The notes under the pieces are model-generated. The model saw nothing but the letters and a program-made list of their open reading frames with translations. It searched no databases and was not told where the DNA came from. DNA of 9,082 nucleotides from positions 1-9,082 of the forward strand of contig CADCRC010000095.1 in assembly GCA_902803795.1 (NCBI GenBank), in the 5' to 3' direction. How positions within the stretch are numbered: the stretch's first letter is position 1; each line of letters opens with the position of its first letter. Positions 7,735-9,082 of this stretch are shown one piece after another. The DNA comes from an uncultured Erysipelotrichaceae bacterium. GTDB lineage: Bacteria; Bacillota_I; Bacilli_A; RF39; UBA660. A program made the translations under genes and the position numbers.

Positions 7735-8604
7735 ATGAATAATAAAGCTGTATCTGTTTCTTTATTTGGTAAAAAAATACATTATTTTTTAAAATGTTTA
7801 TGGAATATATAGTCGTTTAAAAAACATAATTTATTTAATAAATACGATTATATTCTAAATACTGATACAGAATCATTAAATTTATTAATGCAAATTGCAT
7901 AGAATGAAGATATTATTATTCCAGAAAATGTTAAAATTTTTACATGTTACAATAAAAATTTTTATTTTAATGGATCAATGTGGAGATTTCATCCAATATA
8001 TAAATGCAATTATGATATTATTTATGTTGCTGATATAGATGATTTTATAACTGATTTATATTTATATTTATATGAAGATTTTTCTAATTCAGCATTTAAA
8101 TTTGGAATGTGGAAAGTTGGAACAGCAGATACAAAAAGTTTAGGTGATGCTGGTCGTTGCTTTTTTAACTGTAAATTGATGGGCAATGAATTAATATTGA
8201 AATATAAAACTATATTAAAAGAAATAGATGATACTGTTCATAATTTTTCATATTGCTATGATAATGTATTTGTTAACAATATTTTAAAGAATGAATTCAA
8301 AACTAATACAAAATACTACATTTCAAATACTAATGAATCTACTTTTACTTATATACAGTCATAGTGTAATAATATTGTAGATATACGAGAACTAGATAAA
8401 AAACTACCTAAAAATGTGACTGTAGATAGAAAAAATTTTCTAAATTCTTTTAAATATTATGATTAGTCAAATAATACATATATTATAAATAATAATATAT
8501 TTATAGTAGATAGAAATTATGATGGTTTACAATGTAAAGATGTTAAACTTGCATGTAATGCATATAATCAAATACTTAATATAATCAAAAATAATTTAAA
8601 ATAA
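7735..8604 (+). CDS. GT-A-type glycosyltransferase, second of a tandem related pair
   Basis: Predicted 289-residue protein starting two bases after the stop of its upstream relative and ending at TAA 8602-8604. It opens MNNKAVSVSLFGKKIHYFL, mirroring the neighbour's start. The core is GSMWRFHPIY, then NYDIIYVADIDDFI, with the DID again at residues 100-102. GDAGRCFFNCKLMG and YCYDNVFVNNILKNEF follow where the neighbour has its GGNFGF and SDEVLLNH elements. TAG codons are at 7810, 7900, 8362 and 8464. The shared skeleton with clear divergence suggests duplication followed by specialisation, perhaps for consecutive sugars. The family resemblance to glycosyltransferases is by motif only, and donor and acceptor are unknown. 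It is the last enzyme of the rightward run; a 67-base spacer follows. Confidence 0.7.
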
Positions 8605-8671
8605 TATGATCTTAAAGTAGATAAATAATATGAAATTAAAGTAAATAATAATAAAGAATGGTTTATTTATT
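8605..8671 (+). other. AT-rich spacer before the LRR gene
   Basis: These 67 bases separate the last glycosyltransferase from the LRR gene and form the longest gap in the rightward run. They are almost pure A and T with a few G. A weak, imperfect A/T-only inverted repeat (AATAATAAAG against TTATTTATT) lies just before the next ATG. I see no convincing terminator, Shine-Dalgarno or -10/-35 pair. Very short frames here, of 13 codons or fewer, are not credible genes. The extra length may hold a promoter for the LRR gene. Confidence 0.4.
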
Positions 8672-9082
8672 ATGAAAAAATTAATATTAACAGCTTATAC
8701 TGAAATTGATTAGTCAATAGTTGAATATGAATTAACTAATATTGAAGCATCTAAAAATGATGTTTCTTCTGTAGTATTAAATACAGAAACAACTAGTATT
8801 TAGCAAAACACTTTTAAAGATTTTTCTAATCTATCTATAGTTTATAATATAGAAAAAGTTACAAGTATTTATGATAATGCATTTGAAAATACTGCTTTAA
8901 CAGGAAATTTAACTCTTAATAAGAATACAACATTAATTGGCAAACATGCATTTAAAGGAACAAAGATAGTTAGAGCAATTGTTGATAAAGCAACATCAAT
9001 TGGTGAAGGTGCATTTGAAAACTGCTCTGAATTGACATCAACAAATTTAAATGCAAATTTAACTTCTTTACAAAAAGATACA
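8672..9082 (+). CDS. BspA-like leucine-rich-repeat (LRR_5) protein, N-terminal part (runs off right edge)
   Basis: The first 137 residues of a repeat protein truncated by the window edge. After a start region without an obvious signal peptide (MKKLILTAYTEIDQS), repeats of the LRR_5/BspA type begin. Their signature S-I-x-x-x-A/T-F occurs as SIQQNTF, SIYDNAF, LIGKHAF and SIGEGAF, with the Ile at residues 43, 66, 89 and 110, giving a 21-23-residue period. TAG codons are at 8711 (residue 14) and 8801 (residue 44). The second lies inside the first repeat motif, where a Gln is structurally acceptable. BspA-like repeats are common in surface adhesins of Bacteroidota and also occur in phage proteins, where they can mediate host or mucus binding. 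Lack of a signal peptide fits a virion component better than a secreted bacterial adhesin. It could be a target of the neighbouring glycosylation enzymes, but that is context only. Confidence 0.8.
8795..9016 (+). repeat. LRR_5 repeat units within the BspA-like protein
   Basis: Four consecutive protein-level repeats cover residues about 42-115, each built on a (S/L)-I-x-x-x-(A/T)-F core followed by a short variable strand. The unit is 23, 23 and then 21 residues. The DNA copies have diverged, so this is not a simple nucleotide tandem repeat. The array probably continues past the right edge. Confidence 0.7.

Noticed and set aside
8605..8671. Rho-independent terminator
   Set aside because: The only inverted repeat is imperfect and A/T-only, with no GC stem and no following T run.
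203..9082. Ciliate-type code in which both TAA and TAG mean Gln
   Set aside because: TAA occurs only at gene ends here, where it ends five genes cleanly before a new start, and the gene packing is prokaryotic or viral.
1..9082. tRNA genes (including a CUA suppressor), CRISPR arrays, insertion sequences
   Set aside because: No cloverleaf-like GC-rich segment, regularly spaced direct repeat, transposase or terminal inverted repeat was seen on either strand; a suppressor tRNA is expected elsewhere in the genome.

Overview
The window looks like part of a large double-stranded DNA phage (or prophage) genome that reads TAG as a sense codon. It is very AT-rich, densely packed and organised in polycistronic runs. 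Read with the standard code, nearly every gene is cut by TAG codons. Read with TAG as an amino acid, ten long frames open up, together holding 43 in-frame TAG codons, and every complete frame ends in TAA or TGA. Four TAGs fall where GDP-fucose synthase and GDP-mannose dehydratase usually carry glutamine or a comparable polar residue, so TAG = Gln (genetic code 15) is the best reading. That code is known from Lak megaphages and some crAss-like phages of gut Bacteroidota. Starts almost never have a Shine-Dalgarno sequence, which also fits a Bacteroidota host. No capsid, terminase, polymerase or tRNA gene is visible, so the phage assignment rests on code, layout and composition.

Layout. Positions 1-2234 are a leftward block: gmd (GDP-mannose 4,6-dehydratase), then fcl (GDP-L-fucose synthase), then the start of an unrecognised charged protein that runs off the left edge. 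After a 49-base AT-only divergent spacer, 2284-8604 is a rightward run of seven genes: a GT-A glycosyltransferase with a partial second transferase-like domain, a GT32/DXD-type glycosyltransferase, a GT11-like (alpha-1,2-fucosyltransferase-type) enzyme, a GT92-like glycosyltransferase, a class I SAM methyltransferase, and two related GT-A-type glycosyltransferases in tandem. The first four are joined by three ATGA stop/start overlaps. The window ends in a BspA-like leucine-rich-repeat protein (from 8672), truncated by the right edge.

How the genes fit together. gmd and fcl convert GDP-mannose to GDP-L-fucose, which is the donor expected for the GT11-like enzyme encoded about 3 kb away. With five other transferases and a possible capping methyltransferase, the region reads as a phage-encoded module that makes a fucosylated, perhaps methylated glycan. 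The target may be a virion protein, such as the LRR protein next door, or the host surface, but the sequence does not say which.

Composition changes sharply near 3670. Leftward of it G+C is about one third and leucine is mostly CTT. Rightward it falls to roughly 12-28% in sampled lines and leucine is mostly TTA. The change coincides with the apparently cut-short C-terminal domain of the first rightward glycosyltransferase, suggesting that the module was assembled from pieces of different origin.
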